Part shown: piece by piece, positions 22,971-35,020 of the stretch
How the letters are laid out: each line of letters starts with the position of its first letter
Numbering within the stretch: position 1 is the first letter of the stretch
Source of the DNA: Pegoplata infirma
Lineage: Eukaryota > Arthropoda > Insecta > Diptera > Anthomyiidae
NCBI GenBank assembly: GCA_963921195.1
Contig: OY992540.1
Coordinates: 64,426,844 to 64,490,843, forward strand
DNA length: 64,000 bases
Reading direction: 5' to 3'
The notes under the pieces: model-generated
Told to the model about the DNA's origin: nothing
The model's database searches: none
Seen by the model: the letters and a program-made list of their open reading frames with translations, nothing else
Made by a program: the position numbers and the translations under genes

Positions 22971-23459
22971 TTCAGAAACAATTCTTAACTTACCAAAATC
23001 CTTAGACGCTGTAATTTTTTTAAATCAAATCGCTGTTTTTCTAGTGGAGAATTTCACAAAACAGCAAAACGACGAATACTTTTTTGGAAAAAATATTTGA
23101 GCTTTATTTATCTTTCGCTTTTTTAGCAAAGAAGATGAAAATTCAAATCACCAAAAACAACATTTTTTTTTATATTGAGAGCCAAAGAATATTTGTGGAA
23201 AAAAAAATTTGCAGTTTATGCAAAAGGAATATTGATATTTAAGATTTAAAAAAAAAACATTGAGCGACGAATACTTTTTACTGGCACTGTATAATGAATA
23301 TATTAAAAACAATTAATAAAATAATGTTTAATTGAAAGCAAAATTATGTGATTATGTTTTTAAATCCCAGCAAAGAAAAGGTCACCAATCATATAAATGG
23401 GTGCGCTGTGATCGAATTAAGCTAAAAGAAACTGAAATGAAAGAAAACTTTATTTCATA

Positions 23460-23838
23460 CACACAAAAAATTATTAGCTAAAAATGTTCAATTAAATATA
23501 TTGATCAATAATATTTAAATGTGTCAATCAATGTTTTGATTAAAATTTTTGTTATTTTCTTTAACTGTCGAATTACAAATTTTCAACATATTGGAAAGCA
23601 AAAAAGATGAATTTTTTTGATAATTTTGTCAGAAGCTTACAATTCATTTGTTAAATCTATCATTATTTTGGTTGATTATAAATAAAAAATTTATAAAATT
23701 TTTGATCAAAATCGAAAAAATGTTTGAATGGAAAAATTTGAAATCAATCACCTAACAATTTTTTTAATTTTAGGAATTTCAATCAAAAAATTTATCCGCA
23801 TTTTTGTTGATTGAAATTTGTTACAATTTTTTTCTGTC
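23460..23838. mobile_element. Probable MITE with TA flanks
   Basis: CACACAAAAAATT at the left and AATTTTTTTCTGTC at the right are imperfect inverted ends next to TA on each side. The interior has AATCAATGTTTTGATT-type motifs. It fits the CACAG/CACTC MITE group, but with poorer ends. Confidence 0.45.
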
Positions 23839-23840
23839 TA

Positions 23841-25032
23841 GGTTCTGATATCTATATTTCAAATTGTTAAGTGCCAAAGGACAAAGTGGACATTTTTATT
23901 TTGTTGACTCATTTTTAATAAACAATTTTATTGTATTGACATATTGAGTTGTTGGATAAAAAGTAGTTTTCATTGCCAATTCTTATGTCTTGTCAAAATA
24001 AATTAAATTGTTTATAAAACAATGTTTTAAAAAGAGACAAAAACATATTTTTTCATTGTCTTTGCTGTTTTTGCTAGAATTTAAATCTTTCTGCTATTTT
24101 CGTGCGACTGATTATTAAATTTACTTTTTGAGTTTATATCTCTTTAATAATTCCACTACTTCCAAATCATAACTCAAATAATTTGCTGGGTTTTTTAAAT
24201 TTTTTGCATAAAATTTATAAATTCATTTAAATAATTAATTTCAATTTTCTCAATAATTAAACTTTAATTGTCTACATATGTGTTACACACATTATTGTGA
24301 TTGTGTGTGCGCTTTCGGTCATGTCATGTTTAATATTAACAATAATGGCAACAACTTTTTTTGTGTATGAAATAAAATAATAATAACAATAAAAATATAA
24401 TAAACAAAAATCAATTTGTTGATATAATAACGATTTTAGTAAACTACATACAACACTACTGAAACAGATTTACGTAATAATTACCAGAAATTCAATTATG
24501 TTTGAAAATAATGATAAACACAAATGACTAATTGACACAAATTTAAATCGTAGAAGACGTCAATTAAGTAAAATAATACAAGTTGATCAGAGACGTATGA
24601 CAAAAATGCCATTTTTAGACTTTTGTCGTAAATCAAAAATTTTAATAAACTATTTATTTATTTTAAATACATACATTTTAAAAACTGCATTAATAAAATT
24701 AAAACCAAATAAATCATAATATTAGAATATAATAATAATAAGGCCTTGTGGAAGATATGACAAAGCCCTATTATGAGGTGATAATACTTAACATATTTTT
24801 GGGATGCACTTTTCGAAAAAATTTAATTTGCAATGTATTATATATACTTAATTTTAAGTAGCGCTACTGAAACTTAATATAAAAACAATAGTAAAAAACA
24901 AATCTAAAAATAGTAAAAAATATATACACATAAGTATAACAATGACTTGTATTAAAACAATATAAAAACAAAATATCGAATGTTAAGAGCAAAACGAAGA
25001 AAGCGTCAAATTGGCGTCATTTTAAATATACT
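23841..25032. other. No recognised feature
   Basis: This is A/T-rich sequence with no credible frames. A short TG-rich patch lies at about 24298-24315. Confidence 0.45.
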
Positions 25033-25040
25033 ATATGCAC

Positions 25041-27123
25041 TAAGGGTGTTCTTAACAGTAAGGGAAAAATTTAAAATGTTTTAATTGCTTGGTACTGGGC
25101 AAATTATTGTTCCTTTATACAAAAAACTTATAAAAATAAAATTTGGAGTTAATCCGATAACTTTAAGTGGACGCGGAAACGGCCTGAAGTTTGAAAAACG
25201 AATTACAAGGGGAAAAAATTACTTTTTTCTCATTTTCTCAATTTTTTCGACATTAAAGGTTAACTTTTAATTCAAATGGTTACAGAATTGTTATGTGGTG
25301 TACATTTCCTTTGTAATAAAGCAATAAAAACTAAAATCGGTTAAAAATCAGCCAAGTTATTACAACTGCCCCAGGCAACTAGCGTGTGGCAGACCACTTG
25401 ATCAAAGATTTCGAGTTCCATTTTTGAAATTGCTTGAAATTATCTACTATAGCAACATTTTTTTATTCTTTAAGTCCCAATGTACTAAGATGATAGGTAT
25501 TTTTAATATTGTGTTATGCTAACTTGTTTTAAATTAATGGTAAAAAGGTCTTAATTTTTCAACCCTGTTTTCAAATCTACAATTTTAAATTTTTATTTTT
25601 TTGGCAAATAAAATTTAAAAAATCGACCATTGGACTATAGGATTTTGTTAAGCACATACAAGGGAATAAAAACTACAAAAATTGTAGGTATTTCTTTTTT
25701 CGTTCGGCTAGTTCAGCGATTTTATTTCGGCGGATTTCGAGATAATAGGGATTTTGGTAACTTTTTTTGCTTTTAGTTAACTTTTTTATTTATTTTTAAC
25801 AAACTTCATATGTTTTCTACCGAATTATTACAGCACAATATAGACTACAATATAGAATACTTCAATTCCTTTAATAAGGGCAAATTTGAGATATGAAAAA
25901 TTGACTTAGTTAAAGGTCAAAGGTAAAATTTTAGAAGAATTTGAATTTTTAAAGATTAACAATTTTTTTGAGCGGATATTAATGAAACTCCTTTATGTTT
26001 TTTTAATATGACTAAAAATAAATGGTTTATTATTAAAATTCAGAAAATTAACCCTTAAGTGCTATTGGGGTCTTTAGTTTTTTTATTTAATGGAGAAAAT
26101 ATAATTTTATTATTTCATAGGGTCATATAGACCCCAACAGCACATAAGGGTTAATGTTCTGAATTCTAATAATAGACATATTGTCATAACATCAATGAGT
26201 TTCATTAATATCCGCTCGAAAAATCTGTTAATCTTTAAAAATTCAAATTCTTCTAAAATATGACCTTTGACCTTTAATTGGGTCAATTTTTCATGTCTCA
26301 ATTTCGCTCATATTAAAGGAATTGAAGTATTCTATATTATGCTGCAAAAGTTCGTTAGAAAACATAAGAGTTTTGTTAATAAAAAAATAAAAAATTTAAC
26401 TAAAAGCTAAAAAAGTTACCAAAATCACTAATATCTCGAAATCCGCCGAAATAAAATCGCTGAACTAGCCGAATGAGAAATAGAATGTCTACAAGTTTTA
26501 TAGTTTTTATTCCCTTATATGTGCTTAACAAAATCCTTTGGTCCAATTGTCGGTTTTTTAAATTTTATTTGCCAAAAAAAATAAAAATTTAAAATTGGAG
26601 ATTTGAAAGCAGGGTTGAAAAAGTTTGACCTTTTTACCATTAATTTAAAACAAGTTAGCATAACACAATATGAAAAATAACTATCACCTTAGTACATTGG
26701 GACTTAAAGAATAAAAAAATGCTGCTATAGTAGATAATTTCAATCAATTTTAAAAATGGAACTCGAAATCTGTGATCAAGTGGTCTGCCACACTCTAGTT
26801 GCCTGGGGCAGTTGTAATAACTTGGCTGATTTTTAACCGATTTTAGTTTTTATCGCCTTATTACAAAGGTAATGTACTCCACATCACAATTCTGTAACCA
26901 TTTGAATTCAAACTTAATTTAAAATATCGAAAAAATTGAGAAAATGAGTAAACACCCATTTTTTCCCCTTGTAATTCGTTATTCAAACTTCAGGTCTTTT
27001 CCGCGTCCACTTAAAGTTATCGGATTAACTCCAAATTTTTTATTTTTAAGTTTTTAGTACAAAGGAACAAAATTCTGCCCAGTGCAACACAAAAATCCGA
27101 AATAAAAAATAAGAACACCCTTA
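25041..27123. mobile_element. 2.1-kb foldback element, hAT-like ends, 8-bp TSD
   Basis: The element is a long inverted repeat. Left arm 25041-about 26075 and right arm about 26129-27123 are reverse complements with scattered mismatches, around a short spacer near 26075-26129. The outer ends are TAAGGGTGTTCTTA and its inverse. ATATGCAC flanks both sides (25033-25040, 27124-27131). The TAAGGGTG end and 8-bp duplication suggest a hAT-related non-autonomous foldback. The small frames at 25085-25270 and 26110-26301 lie in the arms and resemble nothing I know. Confidence 0.85.
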
Positions 27124-27338
27124 ATATGCACATTAGTGTGTCCCGTTAGGCAATATTTGAAATTAATAGCACTTAAATGACTTAAATAATAAATTTGAGG
27201 TGACTTAATGTCATCTTGAGACAAAAAAATAAAAATAAAAGTACACTTATAGTGAGCCAAAACCTCCAAAGAATTTTGTCAAGTACTTAAGGTTTTTTTA
27301 TGGCCCACTAAAGTTTTCTTTTTAATGTGACAATGTTT

Positions 27339-27530
27339 TTAGGCTGGTGTCCAGTTTGACTATATAAGCAAACGACTAAATAAGAATATTGGAATCAGTG
27401 TTTTCCTTTACTAAAAACCAAAAAGGTTTGTTACTTGATAACAATTCACCAACTGGTGAATAAAAATAAAATTCACCACCTGGTGAATAAAACAGCATAA
27501 TTTTTTACATGATTTCATATTTTTACTATT
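27339..27530 (+). repeat. Palindromic module, diverged copy C5
   Basis: AATGTTTTTAGGCTGGTGTC, TTTGACTATATAAGC and two dyads (TTCACCAACTGGTGAA, TTCACCACCTGGTGAA) match the module of the composite repeat, with an internal deletion and no long T-rich array after it. Confidence 0.7.
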
Positions 27531-27589
27531 TTTTTTTGAACAACAAATATTTTTTTTTTATCAAAATAAATTTATTAATGTAGTTGCCC

Positions 27590-27884
27590 ATTAGGGTGGG
27601 TCGATGATTGGCAAATGACGGTGAGCATTTTGAGCTGAAACTGGGAAAAATTATATAAAAAAAAATTGCGGGGTACTTTTAGTCCCCTACAAGAGGATTT
27701 CTTTAGCCTGCGGTTTTTGGAAGAAAAAATTTTTTTTTTAAATATTTTGAAAATTTTGTAAAATAAAGCTTATTAAGAAAAAATTTCCAAAAAAAATTTA
27801 GCTGATCAATTTTGGTCCATAAAATCATTCCAATAGTCAGAAAAGCTAGATTTTTTTTTATATAAAAAATATTTTATTTCAAAT
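27590..27884. other. Possible TIR end TAGGGTGGGTCGATG, unassigned
   Basis: CATTAGGGTGGGTCGATGAT at 27590 resembles a transposon end and is similar to the TIR at 52832 (TAGACTGGGTCGA). I found no matching inverted end. The remainder up to the mini-me copy has no assignable content. Confidence 0.3.
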
Positions 27885-28704
27885 AGCCCAATGCCTTTTT
27901 TTAAAGGATAGTACATTTTTTAACGTAAAAAAAATTAACAATTTTGATTAGAAATATTTTATTTTGAGTAAAAAAACTCTTTTTTTTTGTCAGTAAAAAA
28001 AAAAAAGAAAAATTAATAATTTTTTTTTTTTTGAAAAATTAATATTTTTTTTTTTTTTTTAGTGTAAATTTTTTTTCGAGTGTAATGTTTTTTTTTTTTT
28101 TACTGTGAAAATATTTCTGAGTGAATGCACGTACGTATGTACACAAAATAGTCTCATTTTTGTAAAACAAAAAAATAATTTTTTTTTTGAGTGTAAAATT
28201 TTTTTTGAGTGAAAAATTTTTTTTGAGTGTAAAATTTTTTTCGAGTGTAATTTTTAAGTTACCAATTCTTTTAAAACTAAACAAGTATAAAAAGCATTTC
28301 ATTAAAACAAAACAAGTTTGAAAAGCATGGTTAAGTTTTTACCAATGCTTCTAAAACTTGTTTAAAACGTGGCATTTAAGATGAAACCAATCTGAAATTC
28401 AGGGTTTTGCTTATAACTTTTGAACCACTGGACCCTATGAGCTGAAATTCAATACCGAACAGACCTGCAAACGGCAAAGATACATGCCACGACTCAGCTG
28501 TCTCATTATTGTCTTTCGAAAGATATCGAAAACCCTTGCCGAAATTTACTCTTTTGCTCATAACTTTTGAACCACTGGACTGATAAATGCCCAACATGTA
28601 TGTCAAACTTCAGCAGCCTCTGTAAAGTCTTTCAAAAGTTAGCGTATTTTCAACGGACAGACAGACGGACGGACGGACATCGCTAAAAATCGATCGAGGA
28701 CCAC
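27885..28704 (-). mobile_element. mini-me element, minus copy truncated at both tips
   Basis: It is the reverse complement of most of the copy at 35021-36000 (shared CACGTACGTATGTACACAAA, TTTTGAACCACTGGAC, GACGGACGGACATCGCTA). The terminal GTGGAGGGTATTCATAG end and the ATACCCTCCAC start are both missing. It joins repeat X at about 28705. Confidence 0.75.
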
Positions 28705-28949
28705 GAGATTTGGCATTCCATGTCAAATCGGACACTTTGAATTTTTTTTTTTTTAGATTTTCCCAATTTGTTGACAGTTTTTAATACTCTTCGAAAACTC
28801 CTTCGTGGTAAATTTTCAGATTTTTTTTATGACCAGTTCAAAAGATATCGATTTTTTTTAAATTGGTAGTTTGTTCCTTTACTCAAACTTCTTTAATGGT
28901 CCAAATTTCAAAAAAAAAAAATTTCAAAAAAGATTTTAAAAGTGCTCTA
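28705..28949. repeat. Repeat X, copy 1 (left part)
   Basis: GGCATTCCATGTCAAAT, AACTCCTTCGTGGTAAATTT and GTTCAAAAGATATCGA match 54931-55180. It is interrupted by a MITE at 28950 and resumes at 29727. Confidence 0.6.
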
Positions 28950-29726
28950 CACTCAAAAAAATAAACTGGTAAAACGCCTGGTAAAATGCCTTGTAATCCC
29001 GTTCTACCAATATTTAACAATTTTCCTTGTTTTTTAACAAAAAATCTTGTACTTTGCTCAAAATGGAACTACTGTTTTATTGGTAATTTTACAAGTTTAT
29101 TTTCGTAATTGTATTCTACAATTTTGAAAGGTTATTTTACAAAAAAAAACTGTAATTTTACAACCAAGTTTTTATTACGAGGATTCTAGTTGAATTACAA
29201 AAAAAAAAAAAAAAAACTTTATTTTGCAAAAATTATGTTATACGATGATTTATGTTGTTTAACAAAAAAACTTTTTTTTTTGTATTTTTTTTTTTTTATT
29301 GAAAAATATTTAAAAAAAAAGTTGACAAAATTTTGAAAAATTTATTACGAGGATTAATTTAAGGAGGAGTAGTTAATTTACAAAAAAAAAACAGTTATTT
29401 TACAAAAAAATATTTTATTACGAGGATTTATGTTGTTAACAAACATTTTTTTTTGTAAATTTACCATTTCGGTTTGTAAATTTACCATTTTTTTAAACAT
29501 ATTTACCATTTTTTCTTGTAAGTTTACCATTTTTTTTGTATTTTTCCGGTTTTAAAACAATATTTTTACCAATAAAAATGGTTATTTTACCAATTTTTGG
29601 TGCATTCAAAATTACGAGGAAATCCTCGTAATTTTACGAGAATTTTACCTACGTCATATTTTACGAGAATAGCCTCGTAAAATCACGAGATTTATTGGTA
29701 ACTTTACAAGTTTTTTTTTTTGAGTG
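28950..29726. mobile_element. CACTCAAAAAA MITE with TA target duplication
   Basis: The ends are CACTCAAAAAAATAAACTGG and, inverted, CAAGTTTTTTTTTTTGAGTG. TA lies on each side (28948-28949, 29727-29728). The interior is built from GTAAAATTAC/CTCGTAATTTTAC-like motifs. Comparison with repeat X at about 55165-55230 shows the site without the insertion. It is related to 56221-56665 by interior motifs and to 40984-41556 by its ends. Confidence 0.8.
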
Positions 29727-29728
29727 TA

Positions 29729-29870
29729 GTATGCGATTTTTAAGTTTTAAAATTTCAATCTCATTTGTGAAAATGTATGTACTCTTTGATTTTTTAGATT
29801 TTTTTTTTGTGTAAAATTTCTATCGATTCCACAAATTTTTTGCCCAGTAGGATCGTGGGATAACGATTAT
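29729..29870. repeat. Repeat X, copy 1 (right part)
   Basis: GTATGCGATTTTTAAG and TACTCTTTGATTTTTTAG continue the similarity to 55195-55260. Confidence 0.5.
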
Positions 29871-30565
29871 TACCATTTTTTTAAATTTTTTGAAAAATTT
29901 TTATTGTAATTTTTTAATCTTAAAATTATTTCTACTGCTCCAATGGTGCGTCATAGAGGGGACATTCCCAAGACCGACCCCCATTAATTTTTACGTCTCA
30001 ACATTTCTTCGGAACAAACTAGTACCCTTTCTTCAATTTCTAAGGGGGCTCCCACACAAAATTAAATTTTTTAAAATTTGTTCCAACCGCTCTTATTGCC
30101 CTAAGAGTGCCATTAGTGCAATAAAATGTATGACCGACCCACAATATTTTTTCAGTCCAATCATTTTCTCTGAACACACCTACCCCCTATCTTTAACTAT
30201 TAAGGAGGTCCCCATACATTTTTTTTATTTTTTGTAAATTTGTTTTATTTAATCAGCTTCTACCGGTCCACTGTGGTCAATATTTTGAGATAGCGGCCAA
30301 AACTCCTTTTGGTTTTTGTTCTCCGATTTTAAAGTTATTAGACTCATATGAAAGTAGACAGTAGTAAACCTCGGGAGCCAAAGAATTAGAACTCTATTTC
30401 AATTATTTCACTGAGAACAGGGTGGTACAAAATGCGATTTTTCAGAATTTAGTAAATTTATGATATTTTTAGTTAATTTTTAAAGTTTAAATGATCATAA
30501 CTTTTTTGTTTTTCAAGATTTTTGGACGAAATAAATTTTGTGTTGTAACTTAACTTATTTCCTAC
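29871..30565. other. Low-copy repeat fragment, unassigned
   Basis: 30256-30300 (CCGGTCCACTGTGGTCAAT, GATAGCGGCCAAAACTC) is an inverted match to 34460-34535. The 115-aa open frame at 29890-30237 has no domain I recognise and is probably chance in this somewhat less A/T-rich stretch. Confidence 0.45.
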
Positions 30566-32350
30566 TAGCTATACCCGGTCCGCGTTGCTGGCCCTAAGAA
30601 AAAAACTATTGTATATTGCATCTAAATTTAAATATAGTTTCAGACAAAATTAAAGCACGGGTCCGGGCTCAGCTAGTAACCTTTGGTTCCACCCTCAGTT
30701 AGCACTATCTATAGAGAAATCTTAACAAAATCGGTTCAGCCGTTTTTGCGTGATTTCGAAACAGACAGACATAACGTTAAGTATAGTACAAAGGGGCATG
30801 TAATTTAACGCATTTTTATCGAATCTTGATAGTCTAAAGTTCCATGCTGCATCCTCGATTAGTACTATCTGTGCTGCAAATTTCATTGACATCAGTTTTG
30901 TCGTTTTTGTGTGATTGCGAAACAGGAGGAAATAACTTTTTATTTATGAAAAAACGGGAGTGCTATTGTAAACGCTTTTGCCGAATCGCGCTATACATAT
31001 GACCTACAGTTCCCGCTCGGTTAGTTCTATCAGTAGTGACAGATTCGGCTTATCCGTTTTTGCGTGATTTCACAACAGGCAGATATAACGTTCAGTATAA
31101 AACAAAGGGGCTTGTCAATTTACGCCTCTTTCTTCAATCGTGGTCAGTATAGTACTGAGGGCGTTGCAATTTTGATCCCTTTTTCTAATAACGATCTTAT
31201 ATGGCCTACATATGTACTTGGTTAGCACTGTATGTAGTGAAAATGTCAAGAGAATCGGTTCAGCTGTTTTTGTGTGATTGCGAAACAGACAGACAATGTC
31301 CAGTATAGTACAAAGGGGCGTGGCATTTTACGCCCCTTTTTCCAATCGTAGTATAACATGGCCTTTAGTTCTGCACTCGGTCAATACTATCAGTGCTGAA
31401 AATTTAATTAAAATTAAATCAAGAGTTTTTGCGTTATTGCGGAGCATGCAGAAATAAAATTCAATTCAATACAAAGGGGCATGGCATTTTACGCCCATTT
31501 GTCCGATCACGCTCTAATTTGGCACACAGTTAGTACTTGGTTAGTACTATCGTTGGTCTAAATTTCATCAAAATCGGTCCAGCCGTTTTTTATATATAGA
31601 TGTCATTAGTGGTGCAATGTAAAAACTCGATTTTGCCCACCCCTCCGCCCACTGGCAATAAAGCATGGCATTTTACTCCCATTTGTCCGATCACGCTCTA
31701 ATTTGGCATATAGTTAGTACTTGGTTAGTACTATCTTTGATTTAAATTTCATCAATATCGGTTTATCCGTTTTTTATATATAGATGTCATTAGTGGTGCA
31801 ATGCTAAAATTCGATTTTGCCTTGCCCATCCGCCCACACGCAAAAAATTAAAAATCTGACTACACAGTGTTACTCCCTAGGCTATTCTGAATATTCCCTG
31901 AAAATTTCATCAAGATCGGTCCAGCCATTTTCGCGTCGATAAGGAGCAAACATATAACCGTTTTTTGCATTATTGAAATAACTTTCAATTCAATACAAAG
32001 TTGCATGGCATTTAACGCTACTTTGTCCGATAACGCTCAAATTTGGCACATAGTGAGTACTCGGCTAGTACTATCTTTGTTATAAATTTCATCAAAATCG
32101 GTCCATCCGTTTTTTATATATAGATGTCATTAGTGGTGGGATGCAAAAATTGGATTTTGCCACGCCCCTCCGCCCACAGACGGAAAATCAAAAATCCGAC
32201 TTGACAGTGTTACTCGCCAGGCTATTCTGAATATTCCCTGAAAATTTCATCAAGATCGGTCCAGCCGTTTTCGAGTCCATACGGAACATACATACACACA
32301 TACATACATACATACATACATACACACATCCATTTTTATATATATAGATT
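30566..32350 (+). repeat. Mosaic repeat from ACTAGCTATACCCGG to TATATATAGAT
   Basis: The block opens with ACTAGCTATACCCGGTCCGC and closes with ATTTTTATATATATAGATT after a CATA-rich microsatellite (about 32286-32330). Between them a phrase set recurs at irregular spacing: CAAAGGGGCATGGCATTTTA, GTCCGATCACGCTC, TTAGTACTTGGTTAGTACTA, ATCGGTCCAGCCGTTTT and ATATATAGATGTCATTAGTG. Similar opening and closing phrases are common in arthropod genomes. I cannot assign the superfamily. It holds no coding frame of note. Confidence 0.65.
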
Positions 32351-32921
32351 ACTGGTAAAAAAATTGAAGCTCTACTGTTTTCAGAACAATTTAAATATTT
32401 TTTTTAAAAAAGGTCAAATTTCTCGGAAATTTCCTACTTCATAGAGCACAACTCCTGTGAGTCAAGCTGAGTCAAAACACAAATTTACTATTTTGTAGTC
32501 CTAACTCTCCCCTACATTCCTATATATACATGTCCATGCATCGGGGCTGCACTTTTTGAGCTACAGCAATTTTTCTGACCCAAGGTAAGATATTCGGTAC
32601 AAATGCACGTCATATTTTTTGAGAAGTTATTTTTATGTGAAAGTGGCTATTATGCATATATTTTGATGAAATTTTGTACAAGAGTTCTTAATGACCGAAA
32701 AAATAATTCTGTTGAAATTAGGAGAAGTTGGCCCATATTTGGACCTAGTCCACATAGAAGGGTGTATCAAAATTTTGACAAAAATGACAATAGAACTCTC
32801 AAATTATGTGGTATCTGGCAATTCATTTGGAAAAGGTAAAAAATGATTTTATTGCCATCTAATATTACATAACTTAAATACCTGATAATTGCAAATAAAT
32901 TTAAAACCAATGGAAATAACC
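32351..32921. other. No recognised feature
   Basis: This is non-repetitive A/T-rich sequence. The 78-aa open frame at 32603-32839 resembles nothing I recognise. Confidence 0.4.
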
Positions 32922-34155
32922 TGTGGATCCTTGGACCTATCAAAAAGACCTATCCTTGGACCCATCAAAAGGACCTATCCTTTTACATATCAAAAGGAGC
33001 TATCCTTGAACCTATCAAAAGGATCTATCCTTGGTCCTATCAAAAGGACCTATCAGAAGGACCTATCCTTGGACTTATGAAAAGGACCTATCCTTGGACC
33101 AATCAAAAGGACCTATCCTTGGACCTATCAAAAGGACCTATACTTTGATCTATCAAAAGGACCTATCCTTGGACCTATCAAAAGGACCTATCCTAGGACC
33201 TTGATCTATTAAAAGGACCTATCCTTTTACATATCAAATGGACCTTTCCTTTCACCTATCAAAAGGACCTATCCTTGGACCTATCAAAAGGACATATCCT
33301 TGGACCTATCAAAAGGACCTATCAAAAGGACCTATCAAAAGGACCTATCCTAGGACCTATCAAAAGGACCTATCCTTGGATCTATCAAAAGGACCTATAC
33401 TTGGACTTATCAAAAGGACTTATCCTATGACCTATCAAAAGGACCTATCCTTGGACCTATCAAATGGACCTATCCTAGTACCAGTCAAAAGGACCTATCC
33501 TTGTACCTATCAAAAGGACCTATCCTTTTACATATTAAAAGGACCTATCCTTTGATCTATCAAAAGGGCCTATCCTTTTACATTTTAAAAGGACCTATCC
33601 TTGGACCTATCAAAAGGACCTATACTAGGACCCATCAAAAGGACCTATCCTTGGACCTATCAAAATGACCTATCCTAGGACCAGTCAAAAGGACCTATCC
33701 TTGAACCTATCAAAAGGACCTATTCTTGGACCTATCAAAAAGACTTATCCTTGGACCTATTAAAAGGACCTATCCTTTTACATATCAAAAGGACCTATCC
33801 TAGGACCTATCCTTTTACATATCAAAAGGACCTATCCTTGAACCTATCAAATAGACCTATTCTTGGTCCTATCAAAAGAACCTATCAGAAGGACCTATCA
33901 AAAGGACCTATCCTAGGACCTATCAAAAGGACCTATCCTTGGACTTATGAAAAGGACCTATCCTTGGACCAATCAAAAGGACCTATCCTAGGACCTATCA
34001 AAATTACCTATCCTTGGACCTATCAAAAGGACCTATCCTAGGACCTATCAAAAGGACCTATCAAAAGGACCTATCCTAGGACCTATCAAAAGGACATATC
34101 CCTGGACCTATCAAAAGCACCTATCCTAGGACCTATCAAAAGGACAAAGGACCTG
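32922..34155 (+). repeat. 1.2-kb minisatellite, 25-bp period of two half-units
   Basis: The array alternates GGACCTATCAAAA (13 bp) and GGACCTATCCTT (12 bp). Variants replace CCTT with CCTAG, or insert a CTTTTACATAT form. Runs of only one half-unit also occur. None of the three forward frames meets a stop in the consensus, so long open frames of KGPIL/KRTYP/YQKDLSL type appear at 32889-33080, 33238-33555 and 33751-34041. These are products of the repeat, not genes. Confidence 0.95.
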
Positions 34156-35020
34156 TGAATATTGAGAATAAATAAATGTCAGTGGCCAAATGTTGGCATT
34201 TTCTGACCAAAATTAATTTTAGGAATAATAAATAAGTATTGGTTGTAAAATACGATTGAAGAAAATAAGAAATTATAAAAAAATACCTAATTAAAAAGTC
34301 AAAATATTCAACTTTTACATGGAAACTCAACAAAAAATTAAAATGCATTTTTAACTCCACATTACTTACGTTCCTATCAGTCGATTTTTACGTTTGAACA
34401 CGCAAATTGAAGCTTAAAGTCCCTCCTATTGAACAAAACAAATTGCGTAAAAAAATACCAATCCGGTCAAAAGTTATAGAGTTTTGACCGCTATCTCGCG
34501 AAATTGACCACTGTGCGGTCCAATGGTGCTTCCGCCACCCAATTATTTTTATCCTCCAACATTTTTTAAAACATACTTACGCCCTATCTCCTATATTTCA
34601 GATTGAAAAAAGTGTCTGCTTTTTTGATTCTGTTTTCTTAAGTTAATCACTATATCAAGTTTTAAAATATTGTCAGACGGGACCCACTAATACACAAACT
34701 CTAGGAAACCCATTAACAGATACCAGTAGTTTCGAAATATGTGTGAGTGTTTAATAAGAAATATTAGAGTGACGTTTTTTCATCAACTTTTAAGTTTGCC
34801 AAATGTCCTGGCAAATTTTTAATCTTTTAGATCTAAAAATTATGTGGTACAAGTTTGAGGCCAATCGGATGAAATTAAATAAAAAAAAATAGCTTTTGTC
34901 ATACATTATATCAAAAGATTTTTAAAATCGGTCGAACGATTTTCGAGCTATTTGAAATTTGCAAAAAAATGTGGTTTTTTTCCACGGTTAAGAAATTAAA
35001 AAAAAAATCTCAACATTTTT
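34156..35020. other. Mostly unassigned; inverted match to 30256-30300
   Basis: 34460-34535 (ATCCGGTCAAAAGTTATAGA, GACCGCTATCTCGCG, GACCACTGTGCGGTCC) matches 30256-30300 in inverse orientation. The rest shows no gene or element ends. Confidence 0.45.

Larger units (their letters stand above)
21100..23289 (-). mobile_element. Tc1-like DNA transposon, inactive, with nested MITE
   Basis: Perfect 25-bp inverted ends begin CAGTGCCAGTAAAAAGTATT and continue CGTCG, and they are flanked by the TA dinucleotide (21098-21099, 23290-23291) that Tc1/mariner elements duplicate. The interior encodes a decayed transposase on the minus strand and is broken by a 599-bp MITE at 21442-22040. Without the MITE it is about 1.6 kb, the usual size for a Tc1 element. 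Confidence 0.92.

Noticed and set aside
29890..30237. 115-aa open frame as a small secreted or membrane protein
   Set aside because: Hydrophobic stretches follow base composition; no start context, homologue or splice evidence in the sequence.
33238..34041. Open frames encoding KGPIL/KRTYP repeats
   Set aside because: They arise because the minisatellite consensus lacks stop codons; no start context, splice or composition supports a gene.
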